Shown one piece after another: positions 1 through 18,643 of a DNA stretch of 60,000 nt. The DNA is from Adiantum capillus-veneris (taxonomy: Eukaryota > Streptophyta > Polypodiopsida > Polypodiales > Pteridaceae): contig CM043947.1 of the NCBI GenBank assembly GCA_014529385.2, forward strand, positions 131,525,891-131,585,890, read 5' to 3'. Made by a program: the position numbers and the translations under genes. How positions within the stretch are numbered: position 1 is the first letter of the stretch; every line of letters begins with the position of its first letter. The notes beneath the pieces are model-generated. The model was not told the DNA's origin, searched no databases, and saw only the letters and a list, made by a program, of their open reading frames with translations.

Positions 1-1628
1 GGTGTTTTTTGCATTTTATTCATCATTTCATTTATACTTTTGAGCATGTCTTCTATTGCTGTAAGTGGTGCTGGAGCAGCTGTTCCCACTTGTGTTGATT
101 TTGTGGATGTTGTTTTCTCACTCTGAGTATCCTTAGGGACATCTCCTTCATTAAAAATTCACAATTGTCTCCCAATTCAATAGAATCTGCTACACACTCT
201 TCTAGGGTTGTATGCTTCTTGCTATATAGTATAGCATGAAGTTCTTTGTTTAGCAATCCTTCTAGAAGCAATGACACTAACCTTTCTTTTGTTGGTAATT
301 ATGGACATCTTGCAATGTGTTGCTTCATCCTAGTTGCACAATCCCTAACAGACTCACCTTGTTTCTGTTTGAAGCTATGGATTTGAGCTACCGTATTATG
401 TTTGATCCCAGTTTTGGAACATGCAGCTACAAATCCCTAGGCTAATGTATTTAAATCCATGATTGCCCTTGGTGGAATGTTTTGAAACTATGTCAAAGCT
501 TTTTCTTCTAAAGTCATTCCAAATTCCTCAAATTGAGTGTGGAAATCAAATATGTGTTCTGCTCTTAGCACTTTCTTGGAACTAGTTAAGTGGTCATATA
601 ATTCCCTAGATCCATTGTATTTTTTGACCCATTTTTGAAAATCAACTAGTCTCACACGTCTGTTGGCTCAGCTCCAACTCTTATGGCGGTTGGTCCTGTC
701 TCGAGTCCTTCAAACCAATAAATTGGAAATAGTGACTCATGTAGCCCTGCACTTGCTCTAATGTCACTCAGTTTTCTTCGTGATGAGGTAGGTTTGGATT
801 TTTTTAACATTGCTCTCAAAAGATCTCTCGTGGAGTTCCTCTGTTGGAATAGGATCAGGTCCTTGCTCCAATATCCAATCTCTTACAGAGTACCCTTGGT
901 ATCTGGTCTGTTCTACCTCCTTAGGACTCATCATAACAATAACAATCCCTAAATAGGTAAGATGGTAGATTTTTTGAACCCTTGTCCTTGATTTTGAAGA
1001 TATAGATGATCTTGATGGGTGTTAACTGCCCTAGCTTGGCATGAGAGGTCCATAAAACATCCTTGACGTTCCTATTCTCCCAACAATAGCCTCCAATCCT
1101 AGGATTATTAGTGCCAAGCCATTTCAAAGGTTTTAGATCAACTGGATCATATCTCTCGAATTCTAAAGTCGGTGGACCTTCTTTTGCTGCCATATCCAGA
1201 ATCATTCTATTGACTTCTAACCCCTATTGGTCTATCACATCAGGATTTTCCACTTTTACATACTTAGTCCCGTTTTTATCCATATACATTTTTCCTTGTT
1301 TATTGGCTTTGATTTCCTCTTCAAATTCTATGTCATGGTCAGCAATGCAAATGGAATACTCTTCGTTAGGATCCAAGTAAACTTGAGCTCCATGGACATT
1401 AGTCTTGTAAAAGGTGAGTATGTGCTTATATCGCACTGTTGTTCCGTTTCCTGACTGAGTCGAATAGAAAGACATTTCAGATGTTGAGTCGAAATAAGTG
1501 TCTGGGACTCCTTCAAAGATAGTGCCCAATTGATCACCTTGATTCACACTCTCTTCGGTGGATACCCTACTAGCGGTCTCTCCAAGTATGCCTTGATTTG
1601 CTAATGTACGACCAGATCTAAGGTTCAT
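1..1628 (-). pseudogene. Gag region of Ty3/Gypsy element H (degraded, cut by window edge)
   Basis: This encodes the structural Gag protein of an LTR retrotransposon, which would form the virus-like particle in the cytoplasm. The minus-strand reading starts at 1628 with MNLRSGRTLANQ, a common style of plant Gypsy polyprotein start, and runs open for 134 codons. It then continues in pieces (921-1205; about 900 to 1). The part below 700 looks like the retrotransposon Gag core: a WVKKYNGS-type stretch, then IHSFKQKQGESVRDCATRMKQ, then the open piece 53-277. Three stops in that part (after ALT, TLA and RCP) sit where a Gln codon would fit. Protease and RT would lie left of base 1. The leader at 1629-3540 and the primer site at 3541-3562 fix the orientation. 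The Gypsy assignment is good; the lineage is unresolved. Confidence 0.7.
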
Positions 1629-3540
1629 ATAGACTTGTTAAGCCCGGGATAGAGTACTTTCCAATGGATTAAATTGTTATCCGTTTTTCCACTTGACTTG
1701 AATTCAACTCACGTCAAACTCTTGATTCCTTGCCTGCAACCTGATTCCTGTGTCAGCTTTAACCAAGTTAGCAATTTTCTCTCAAGGATTGTACAATTTT
1801 TGCTAGCTATTGTTATTGGTCCGTGTATATCACTTCAATCTGAGCTAAGTGAGTCAGCAAATGAGATTTCCAAATTCTATCCTTGTAAAGAGCTAAAGGA
1901 CTAATCTGCAACCTGGAAACTGAGTTAACATGTATTAATTTGGATCCGATGGAATCCAAACTTGACCAGTGACCTTGTATTATGTTGTTCTAGCACTGTA
2001 CAAGCTTAAAAGTCCAAAACCTTATTTCTGAGACTCAAAAGTAAATAATCTGATTATTTACTTTTCTCAAATTTTCTCACTTTTTAAAATTGTCTGCCAT
2101 ATAGACACCTTGTTGTAGTCTCTGGACAAGTTTCACTGAGTTTGACCAAGATTTGTCCATGTTATCAATATTTTAGTGTCCATAGCTCAGTTTTCGAGAA
2201 TTTGGCGTAAGTCTCACTTTTGTGATCCAAATTTCACAAAACTTGATATGGGTAGTCTACTTGATATGCTTGACCTTGTGGTATACTCAGTTGTGCAAAA
2301 AATCTCAAATCTGGGACATATGTAGATAATCACGATTATTTACTTTTGGGGGTTTTTTAGCATTTTTTTGCCAAGATGATGAAACAGGTAAAGCAACTCA
2401 ACTTAAGCTCCCTAGCAAAGTTTCACCAAGTTTGGATAAACTTTGCTCAATTTGTCAATAGTTTTGTGTCTGCAGACTACCTTTACCAAACTGGCCACAA
2501 TTTTCACTTTAAAGAATTAAATCTTACCAAATTTGATATGAATGTTCAATACAACTTGATGGAACATGTGGTATGCTTGCTTGGCCAAAAATGTTAGAAA
2601 ATTGGACAAAGGTAAATAATCGCAATTACTTACTTCTGCTAAATTTTAGAATATTTTTGGTCACCTGAGTATACACACATGTTTCACAAAATTTGAACAA
2701 GATTTATCATGTCAAACTCAATTTCTCGACAATCAATATAGATTTCAGTTTTTTCCAAGTTTTTGGTCTCTTTTGTGATCCAAACTCTATGAGCCTTCAC
2801 AAAAGATGTTTGTAATCATGCATAGAATCTCTGGTATCAACCTTGATCAATTTTGAGCTAAAAGTAAATAATAACGATTATTTACTTTTAGCCTAAAATG
2901 AACAATTTTTGTAATTTTTTAAATGGTCAGTCTTTTTGTGACATATTTTAAGCCTCTGAGTCAAGTCAAAACTTAATTTGGCCTAAATTCTCAAGAAAAT
3001 GTAAATAATTTGAGTTTTTGCAAACTCTTAAAAATTTACCTCAAATGCATCCTTATGCTTACCCCCACTGATACAACTTTTATGAGTATAATCTCTAGCC
3101 GGATTGAGTGGTTGACAATCTTTTGATGCTGTTTCAAGCCGTAGACTTGAAATTTTGCAACTTCACATAAACAACTCACAGATGATTCTTTCGGTGTGAG
3201 CAATGATTTGAGATCCCACCTCGGGTACCCTACTCCTAGGTTTTATTGCAATTGGGTTGTGGAAGGTGTCCACAAACACTTGTCTTCTTGTTTTTTATGG
3301 TTTCTTGAGCCTTGATCTTAAGATTTGTCTTGTCCATCAACCATTCTCAAAATCCTAACCTAATCCTACAATCCTCAAGGTACTTAGCAAGTACAATCTA
3401 CCCCCAACGTACCTCTACACAACAAAAGATGACACTCTTAAGCTATGCGATTTTAAAGAGAAAGTTTAACTCTAGGTGATCATAGAAGAAGTTAAAGGAC
3501 AACTACACTAAATACTCTTGTTTTCCCTAGTTTAGGTCTA
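1629..3540 (-). other. Untranslated leader of element H
   Basis: About 1.9 kb between the gag start and the primer site, AT-rich, with no long open frame. It is composed largely of diverged repeats of about 285 bp, each carrying a palindrome in the part 2037-2892. No promoter is expected here, since the LTR would supply it. Confidence 0.55.
2037..2892 (-). repeat. Four-palindrome array in the leader of element H
   Basis: Four inverted repeats share the arm GTAAATAATC and its complement. They lie at 2037-2065 (14-bp perfect arms, 1-bp centre), 2322-2343 (10-bp arms, one mismatch), 2612-2633 (two mismatches) and 2857-2892 (16-bp perfect arms, 4-bp centre). A lone half-site is at about 3001. 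Centres are about 281, 290 and 253 bp apart. The DNA between them is itself a diverged tandem repeat with recurring phrases such as a variant of TTTCACCAAGTTTG. The array lies between gag and the primer site, so it would be in the genomic RNA. Confidence 0.8.
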
Positions 3541-3562
3541 CTCGTCCTCGACAGCGGCACCA
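3541..3562 (-). promoter_or_regulatory. Primer binding site of element H (tRNA-Asp-like)
   Basis: On the minus strand the sequence reads TGGTGCCGCTGTCGAGGACG, close to the TGGCGCCG-type site used by many plant Gypsy elements of the Athila/Tat kind and complementary to the 3' end of tRNA-Asp. Two A/T bases separate it from the LTR end at 3565, exactly as in element G (53343-53366). Confidence 0.7.
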
Positions 3563-3564
3563 AA

Positions 3565-7039
<3,475 letters not shown>

Positions 7040-7095
<56 letters not shown>
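7040..7095. repeat. (GA)n microsatellite at the 3' end of a LINE
   Basis: About 28 GA units. It directly abuts the 3' end of the minus-strand LINE at 7096, so on the LINE strand the element ends in (TC)n. A second LINE end shows the same junction at 14030. Confidence 0.95.
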
Positions 7096-7099
<4 letters not shown>

Positions 7100-8300
7100 A
7101 TTATCGTCCTCGGAGGTCAAATATGACCTATGGGACCAAAGTTACATGTGATGTAGTATGTGTATGGTTGATGAGTGACTCTCGATGCTCCAAAATTGTG
7201 GTGATGAGAGTCCCAATGGATATCCCATACTTTGGCTGGGAGAGGAAAGTGTATAGGTCTAAGTTATGGTTGAAAATGTGAGAGAAGAAAGTTCGGATGT
7301 GACCAAAAGCCGAGCACTCTAGTAGTGTGTGGTACTTAGACTCTCGAACGTGCAATGAGCATAATGTATAGATCGATTTGACTCTTCTCCATTGCCCCAA
7401 TGTCCTATCTCGCATCGAAGGAAATGGGAGCTAAGCCGGATGGCTGCGATCGTGCGTATCACCGACAAGGGGATAGGCTCAAGCATGTAACTGTGAGTAT
7501 GGTTTCCTCTTTCAGCGAAGAACATGGTTTTGTAGTTGGGGGAAATATGGGTGGTGTAATATATGAAGCGTGACCCACCAGATTTCTCCCAAGTGTAATA
7601 CATTGGCGTTGAAGAAAAGCTTCATTCACTTGGGAGTCAATTGAAGCATCATGTACCAAGTGTAATGCATCCCATCTCCCAAACCACTTCTTTATGTCTT
7701 GCATCCATCCCGTGCTCAAGATCTTGCTTTTATGCGTCTTTTGAACTTTTTTGCTTGCTTCCCATGCAATTTTAGGAAGTCGATGTGAGGGGTTTTGACG
7801 CATCTTTATCATGTACTCCACAACCCTTTCCATGCCCATAACCTTAATTGGAAGACATCCCGACTCAAGAAGTAGGAGCATATATGGTGTTTGTGTCTTC
7901 ACTTGGAGAAAGTTCGTGAGAAAACACTTTTTGGACATTCTCAAACTCTTTCCAAGTAGACTTTGAGATGCTCCTGCCCCACACTTCAACTCCATAAAGA
8001 AGAACCGGTGTCACCAATGCATCAAAAAGATACCTCTTGAGAACCCAAAACTTGATGTTTCCCGCATTACACATGTTCTCAAATGCATAATATGCTCTCT
8101 TTCCCACCTCCAAACGACGCATAGCACATTCATGCCACTTGTGATTGGACGGAACCTCAAGGTCAAGGTACTTAAAGCTCTCAACAACTCCAAGTGTCTC
8201 ATTGTTGTAAACAATGCATGGCTTCTCCTTATGGTTGGTTTTCACAAGCATAAAAAAGACCATGTATGCTCCCAAATACTTCTTCATGTTGAGGACAAGC
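7096..8300 (-). pseudogene. 5'-truncated LINE: C-terminal part of ORF2 reverse transcriptase
   Basis: A non-LTR retrotransposon ORF2 protein would reverse transcribe its own RNA at a nicked nuclear target. Only the C-terminal third remains. The first piece (8287-7865) carries the RT thumb signature: SFKYLDLEV, RRLEVGKRAYYAFEN, LFDALVTPVLLYGVEVWG, then FENVQKVF. After a frameshift, 7995-7459 gives TPYMLLLLESGCLPI, RLPKIAWEASKK and GWMQDIKKWFGRW. A further frame shift leads to IRLSSHFLRCEIGHW and a Cys/His-like tail ending ESKYHTLLECSAF near 7310. This order matches LINE ORF2 C-termini found in many plants. At least two frameshifts make it a dead copy. The endonuclease and catalytic RT motifs are absent, consistent with 5' truncation on insertion. 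The 3' UTR (about 7096-7130) ends at a (GA)n array. Confidence 0.85.
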
Positions 8301-8682
8301 TACATATACATAGGTGAGACCAAGTTAGGGAGAGTGAGTCATATATAGCTCTGACACCCCCACTCCCTTGTGGAGTACAAGGGGAAAACCCAAGCCCCTA
8401 TGTAAATGTAAAAGTATGAACCATTAGTAATGATGTGAAGCATTGTGTATTTACCAAGAGGTCGCAATGTGCAAGTGTGAAATGTGCATGGTGCATAGTG
8501 CCTACAAGATTACAATGCCATATGTATAGTGCTACCATAACAGTAGAGCCTCTAATTTAGAAAGAGTGAAGTTGAGGAAAATCCAAGCTTTGAGTGAAAG
8601 AGAATGACTCATGACTCATTGAGGTTTTTTGTAAGAATACTTGCAATCATCTAGTCACTCGAATAATGTTCAATCATGATAG
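8301..8682. other. No recognisable gene
   Basis: AT-rich DNA upstream of the LINE truncation point. I see no coding pattern or repeat of note. Confidence 0.4.
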
Positions 8683-8957
8683 TACCTTTGCATACTTCAT
8701 AATGGTAATGCAAAAAATTATGCTTTGTCTTATTATGCTGTACATACAACGTAATCTTTTGCAATACTAATAACACTTTGATTGTTGGATGTAATGGTAA
8801 TGCACAAAAATATGTTCTGACTTATTGTGCTACATGTAATCTTTTGCAAGACTAATAACACTTTGATTGTTGGATGTAATGGTAATTCACAAAAATATGT
8901 TTTGACTTTTTATGTTATATGTAGTCTTTTACAAGACTAATAACACTTTGATTATCA
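8683..8957 (-). pseudogene. Triplicated fragment of Copia RNase H
   Basis: Three tandem units with an 85-bp period begin near 8683, 8768 and 8853, and a partial fourth starts at 8938. On the minus strand one unit reads like NQSVISLAKDYM followed by SEHIFVHYHYIQ, which matches the Copia RNase H stretch (D/N)NQSAI.LA.NP...TKHI.V.YH. Only about 30 residues of the domain are present in each unit. The first unit is the most diverged. This is a dead scrap of a Copia element amplified in place. Confidence 0.6.
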
Positions 8958-9085
8958 CACTGCAAGGGCATGCACAAGAAGAGACAAAATTCAAGTGAGT
9001 CACAATAACCCGTATGAAAGCGTTGAATGCACCCATCATCACTACAAAGATTTTTAAATGTTTACCGTGGCTTTTTATCGAGGTT

Positions 9086-9087
<2 letters not shown>

Positions 9088-9153
<66 letters not shown>
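9088..9153. repeat. (GA)n microsatellite, about 33 units
   Basis: Uninterrupted GA array. The Arg-Glu and Ser-Leu open frames across it are artefacts. Confidence 0.97.
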
Positions 9154-12737
<3,584 letters not shown>

Positions 12738-13175
12738 TTAACTTGGATGACCTCCACAACTCCATTTATTTTGTATTGGATCATTGGATGATGCCTCATT
12801 CTTATTATATTGTACAAAAATAAATCTATGAACACAGGTATTTAAATCCAGCTGTCTTTTGAATGTTATATTCTTTTGTGTATATGTATTAAGCTTAATA
12901 CAGCAACACACATACACAACTTTGTAGTGGAAAGGATTCAAGATGAATTCCCAACGCTTACTTTTCTTTTTAATTATTTCTTGAACCCAGTTGAAGCCCA
13001 GCTTTTTGAGTGTCGCCCAACACTCATCCAGGGGAAAGGGCCATTCTAAGTAGTTTGCTCGATATGAGTCCACTAACGTGGGGGTGACTGTGAAAATCTT
13101 ACCCTTGGCTTTAATGATTATGGGAGAGGGAGAATCCTCCTTTACAATGATTTGGCTAAGACGATCTAGCATCAC
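12738..13175 (-). CDS. Hypothetical ORF, 145 codons, unknown
   Basis: I do not recognise this product. The frame is open for 145 codons from ATG at 13175, and open codons continue a little upstream (IRWPIV before MLDRLSQ). The first 80 residues look like real protein, with mixed hydrophobic and charged residues (IIIKAKGKIFTVTPTLVDSY, then WPFPLDECWATLKKLGFNWV). The last 50 are less convincing (VCCCIKLNTYTQ) and may be intron or non-coding. It could be an exon of a host gene, a decayed gene piece, or chance in AT-rich DNA. No neighbouring exon, signal peptide or known motif is visible. Confidence 0.25.
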   Translation of the reverse strand: MMLDRLSQIIVKEDSPSPIIIKAKGKIFTVTPTLVDSYRANYLEWPFPLDECWATLKKLGFNWVQEIIKKKSKRWEFILNPFHYKVVYVCCCIKLNTYTQKNITFKRQLDLNTCVHRFIFVQYNKNEASSNDPIQNKWSCGGHPS

Positions 13176-13432
13176 AATTGGCCACCTAATCAGGGTGGTT
13201 GATCTGCACTCCTTGATTGCTGATTAAGGAGGAAATGGTGGTCTGCCATTTTCTTAGTTTGATTGTTTTGAGTAGTGTATTTTTGTTGGCCTACGTAGTC
13301 TTAATGCCCCTCTTCTTTGCATGAAGCCTAAGGAGATTAATCCCCTCTAATCCCCTTTCATGAAATGTATGCTTGATCTTCAACCATTCCGTGTGATCTT
13401 GGTCAAAAGCCTTTCCCTACATTTTATTTTGG
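13176..13432. other. Intergenic DNA, nothing recognised
   Basis: No open frame of note. A poly(T) tract begins at 13433. Confidence 0.4.
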
Positions 13433-14230
<798 letters not shown>

Positions 14231-14627
14231 GGAAATTAAGAGGCTAGGGGGTGGTGTTTGACGCCATGATGGGGGGCTTAGGAGAGTGAAACTCCTGTAT
14301 GATGGCCTTCCATCCGCGGTATACTACCCACTTGACACATCAGCTGAAAATTCCGTGGGAAAGAGAGAGAGGAATGCTTTTAAGTGAAAAAATTAGCAAT
14401 TTTTCACTACTGTGCAATTGCTTTTATGGTTGCTCAATCTATGCGTAGTGCAGTCTTGCCTCTTCGCAATCTTGTCTCTGAACTTTTGAGGGAGTGAACT
14501 AGGGTTTTCACTTATCAAAACGGTGTGTGGGCTTCAATTTAGAAGCTCCAAAACCTTTGCAAAATAAAAAAATGGTCGCCGTAAAGGTGGAAACTTGTAT
14601 ATTCCTTTCAATTGTTTGATGTTATGA
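14231..14627. other. Unassigned stretch between LINE end and Penelope-like RT
   Basis: No open frame of note. It may be 3' sequence of the Penelope-like element or more LINE. Confidence 0.3.
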
Positions 14628-15790
14628 CTATATAATTGGGGGCAAGGCTACATGATTCCATGAAAGAGGTTTGGGTTTTGAATGGGATTTGGGCTTGTAT
14701 GAGAGTTGAGGTTTTTTAGCTGAAACTTTACTCTTTTGAATTTTGTGAAAGGATCCATTATTAAGGCTAAGAATATCATCCATATACCTATATGTGTGAT
14801 TAAAATATGAAAGCCTATATTTTGCTTCTGAATTTCTCATGGTATTAAGAAACCATTTATATTCAAAGTAGGCTAGGTATAGGTTACACTTGAGAAGGGA
14901 ACAAGAAAATCCCATAGGAATATATAGGCTTTGATTGTAGCAAATGCCCCCTGACTATACAGAGCAATTGTCAAGAAGCCATGAGACAAGAAAACCCCAT
15001 AGGAATACCTAGGCTTTGATTGTAGTAAATGCCCCCTGACTATACATAGAAAGTGTCAAGAATCCATGAGACAAGGTTGCATTATTTAAGCTCATTGTAG
15101 CGATAATTATGTGTTGAGTTGATCTTTTTTATCCATCTAGGTCTTTAATAAGAGAAATGAATAAAATACTTTTCAAGTTAGCATTATTAAATGCAATCTT
15201 AATCATTTTTTCAAGGCATGTTTTAACCCAAGATCACCACATAGGGAGATGTTCTTGTAATATTGGGTGATATCTATAGAAAACATATGGAAAATTTGTT
15301 TGGGGAGGTTGAGCATAATCTCTGTGAAGCTTTTTACAATTTAGTATGGGTTATAATGGATTTTAAGAAAATCCAAAAACACCTTTTGTTTTACTTCACA
15401 TACTAGTTCAAATTCAAATAATTGAGATTCAAGTAGGAAGTAATGTCCTTAGTAATATTAGTAATATTACTAATATTAGTAATGTCCTTAGTAATATTAG
15501 TAAAGACACACTTTGAGGCTCCATCTAAATTTACGTCTGTGATTTTTATAAGTTGGAAAGAGCAAAGGTAGTTTGACAGAGTCAATAGAATAGCCAAGAT
15601 CTAAACAATTTTTAATGATAAGGCTCGTGACATCCCTAGGAGAAAGGCTAAGAAGTGAAAGTTCATTTCCAATAAGTCTTGATTGCGCAACCAACCAAGC
15701 AAGATTTTTGCACATAAAAGTTGGATAATTAGCGGCTTTATCAAGGCCAACAGTGAACCAATGTTGTGAAAGTTTCTGAAATTTCAAACT
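14628..15790 (-). pseudogene. Decayed Penelope-like reverse transcriptase
   Basis: Read on the minus strand, the pieces occur in the order expected for the RT of Penelope-like retroelements. First is a VGLDKAANYPTFMCKN motif (about 15730), like the DKAANN..FICK motif of that group. Next is LPLLFPTYKNHRRKFRW (about 15560), then ASKCVFTNIT after a frameshift. The motif A region is FSIDITQYYKNI near 15250-15280, followed by GDLGLKHALKK. Motif B, IPMGFSCS, lies near 14900, with NLYLAYFEYKWF after it. The catalytic TYRYMDDILSLNN has YMDD at about 14775-14786. Motif A and motif B aspartate/glycine contexts are still readable, but stops and frameshifts make it dead. No GIY-YIG endonuclease could be found; it would lie N- or C-terminal depending on the subgroup. 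An alternative is another YxDD non-LTR RT, but the DKAAN and IPMG combination favours Penelope-like. Confidence 0.6.
14902..15071. repeat. Two 85-bp tandem copies covering RT motif B
   Basis: The units 14902-14986 and 14987-15071 are near-identical. Each encodes the IPMG-type motif B segment of the Penelope-like RT on the minus strand, so the duplication arose inside the coding region after insertion. Confidence 0.8.
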
Positions 15791-16030
<240 letters not shown>

Positions 16031-16199
16031 GGATCAGGAGGCTTGGACTAGAGGTGAGCACCCACACAAAAATATATATTCATACTAGTTATTAGGCCAC
16101 ACAACTAGGCAACCCAGGCTACACAAGTTGGCATATTGGCTAAGGCCACAACCATAAAAGAGCCAGCTCTACTACCAACACCTGTGAGATAGAGGCTTC

Positions 16200-17060
16200 G
16201 TAAGTATATCTATTAGGTTGAGTGTAGAAAAACAACACTAAAGATAAGTGATATTGTCCAATACCTCCTCCCATACAAAATGGTATTGTATCTCTACATG
16301 GTTTGTGCAGCACAAAACATCAGGCTATGGACAATAGCAATGCAACTCAGGTTGTCAATGTATGGAAGAATCTTTTGATAGTGTATCCCAACTCCACTAG
16401 CAACTTGCTCATCTAAGCAATTTTGCATGTTGTAGCACACACAACAAAAAACTATGCCTCTCTAGAGGATAATGAATAAAAAAACAGCCACCTATAGTAG
16501 CATTATCCTCAAGAGATGCAGAGTATACTCACAACAACGATCACATGAAACTAGGAACATGGAATGTTTGTTGACTCAAAACATGTCATTCCTTGACATT
16601 ATGGGTAGAATGTAGCACCCCCAACACTTGAGAAATCTTTCACAAATATTTTTCATTTCAAGTCCATGGGAGTGGAAAAGCCTCTCCTACATGGAACCTC
16701 TCCAATAGCTTGACTACTAAGAAACACATATACCACCTTAATCCTTCATGACCTCCAAGCCCAAGAATAGGTGAAGTAGAGAAACATCAATCTTAACATG
16801 CTGGAAACAAATAGATTTGGTCTCCACTCTATGTGCTTGGTGTTTCTTCCCATTGTAATCAAAGTCATCAGCATAGAGAATGAGCATAGTGAGTCCAAAC
16901 TAAACTCTAGAAAAGTACAACTCGTAATGTATGATAGTAAGTCCAAACTCAGCTCTAGAAAAGTATAGTTGATAATCTATAATAGAGTGCTTGAAACCCT
17001 TCTCCCATAGAATGCTCATTCTAAGCACATGGAACTTGACGTATACCTTAGAGAGCCTTT
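16200..17060 (-). pseudogene. Heavily decayed Copia RT-RNase H
   Basis: On the minus strand a readable order of Copia motifs survives among many stops. LILYADDFDYNG near 16880 corresponds to the catalytic YVDD region. LLHLFLGLEVMKD near 16770 corresponds to the LGLLHYFLG.EV segment. PYIDNLSCIAIVH near 16340 corresponds to the RNase H DNQS.IAIA.NP segment. Similarity stops near 16200 and, upstream, near 17060. It is much older than the Copia elements A and B. The lineage cannot be told. Confidence 0.6.
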
Positions 17061-17287
17061 TTCATATGGTACACGTGGTCCTTTTTTTCCAGAATAGCAA
17101 ATCATACCACTTGGGAAGGTTGAATTCACACCCATCTTGTAAATGGACTAGTGATCAACAAGTTACAATTCACAAAATCCAACTTTTGAGACCTCCAATC
17201 AAACTTTTTTATGTCCTCCTTTGGTAGATGGACATAAGGATCACAATAAAGAAATGCTAGATACTCAACCAAGGCTTCATAAAATAG

Positions 17288-17451
17288 GAGGTGTCATGGA
17301 ATATGATTATGACATGGATAGTAGCGGAATTTAAATAACCATAGCGAACATTTCCTTTAAGAGGTTTTTTTAAGGAGGATAAGAAGAGTACTTGATTGAA
17401 AGTAGCAAAATGAACATTACACCTAATTAGCTTGGCATGAAAAATACTTGT

Positions 17452-17512
<61 letters not shown>

Positions 17513-17755
17513 CTTTTGTATTATAGATTCTCCCATGTAGAGAGACTTGATACAATACAAGCTGTGTGTTCCTTGATACCGCGTTGGTGCAATGAAGATG
17601 GAAAGCTTCATGCACCAAAGTATGCCCTTAACTACCTTACCAAAGCATTAAATTGTCCCCGCCCTCAATCCCAAGACCTCAAACACCTTCAAAGGTGGAG
17701 AGAGCAAGCATGGAGTGAGGGAAGGTGTAAGGTTTCCATATTTCTTGCAAAAGAA
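17288..17755 (-). mobile_element. Fragment of an LTR related to the LTR of element D
   Basis: It shares ordered words with the element D LTR (22526-22960): TAGCGGAA, then TTCTCCCAT..AGAGAGAC, TGCAATGAAGATGGAAA and CAAGACCTCA. It is diverged and cut at 17762 by the E-family LTR. A short GAGAG tract of the D LTR has become a (GA)n array here (17455-17509). It is probably a remnant of an older relative of D. Confidence 0.55.
17455..17509. repeat. (GA)n microsatellite inside the LTR fragment
   Basis: About 27 GA units. In the related D LTR the same place holds only about four units, so this is a local expansion. Confidence 0.95.
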
Positions 17756-18375
17756 ATCCCTATGTAAAGTTTTGTCCAAGTTTTTGAATGGCAAAAGTTG
17801 TTATTTTTAGCAGTTTTTAGTGATCAGATGTTGTTTTCGTATTGAAATTCTTGTAGAACTTTTAATTTCGATCAAAGTCATCTTTTGTGAAATTTTTCCA
17901 TAAATAGAAAGTTTTTGACCACCGGTATGGTCTAGGATTGACCGGCTCGTCAAATTGTGCACTGACCCAAATTTCCTTAAAAATAGGGTCTAGACGTCGG
18001 AGGCTGCTATTTATCGCAAGTAGTCGTATCTGTTACCTGCAGGTCTGTCTTGAGTTAGCAAGTTTCAGAATTGAATTTGGGTTAGTATAAGTCTAATTAA
18101 CCTAAGGTTAGCATTTTCTAAGGTATGTATGGCATGAATGTGGATGTGCATGCATGGGCATGAGTCCCCATCATGTATGGCCATGGGTCATGAGCATGGC
18201 TAGTCTTGTGATAAGTGTAGGCATGGAGGCTAAGCATGGGCTAGATAAGGTGGAAACATGGGTCAAGAGTAAGGTGTGGCATAGTATTGGCAATGAGGCA
18301 TGGACTTAGTCCACCACACCCCCTCAAAATACTAAATAGCTAGCTCTAACCCCCCTTGTGGAAATTGATTTGTAG

Positions 18376-18484
<109 letters not shown>

Positions 18485-18635
18485 TAGGTAAGTGAGATGG
18501 GCAAGTGAGGACACCTCACTAGGGAACCCCCACACCTAGCATGGCACTTGGAGGTGTGTGTGTGTGTGCGTGTGTGTATGGGCTCTCTAGTTCCAATTTT
18601 AGCAAGGCAAATCGAACCTCCTTGAGGGGGATGCC

Positions 18636-18643
18636 TATATAAG
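18636..18643 (+). promoter_or_regulatory. TATA box of the E-family LTR
   Basis: TATATAAG follows the short-repeat region and precedes CAACCCTCTCTAGACAC, a likely transcription start area. Copy 2 has GATATAAG at the same place (about 38353). Confidence 0.5.
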
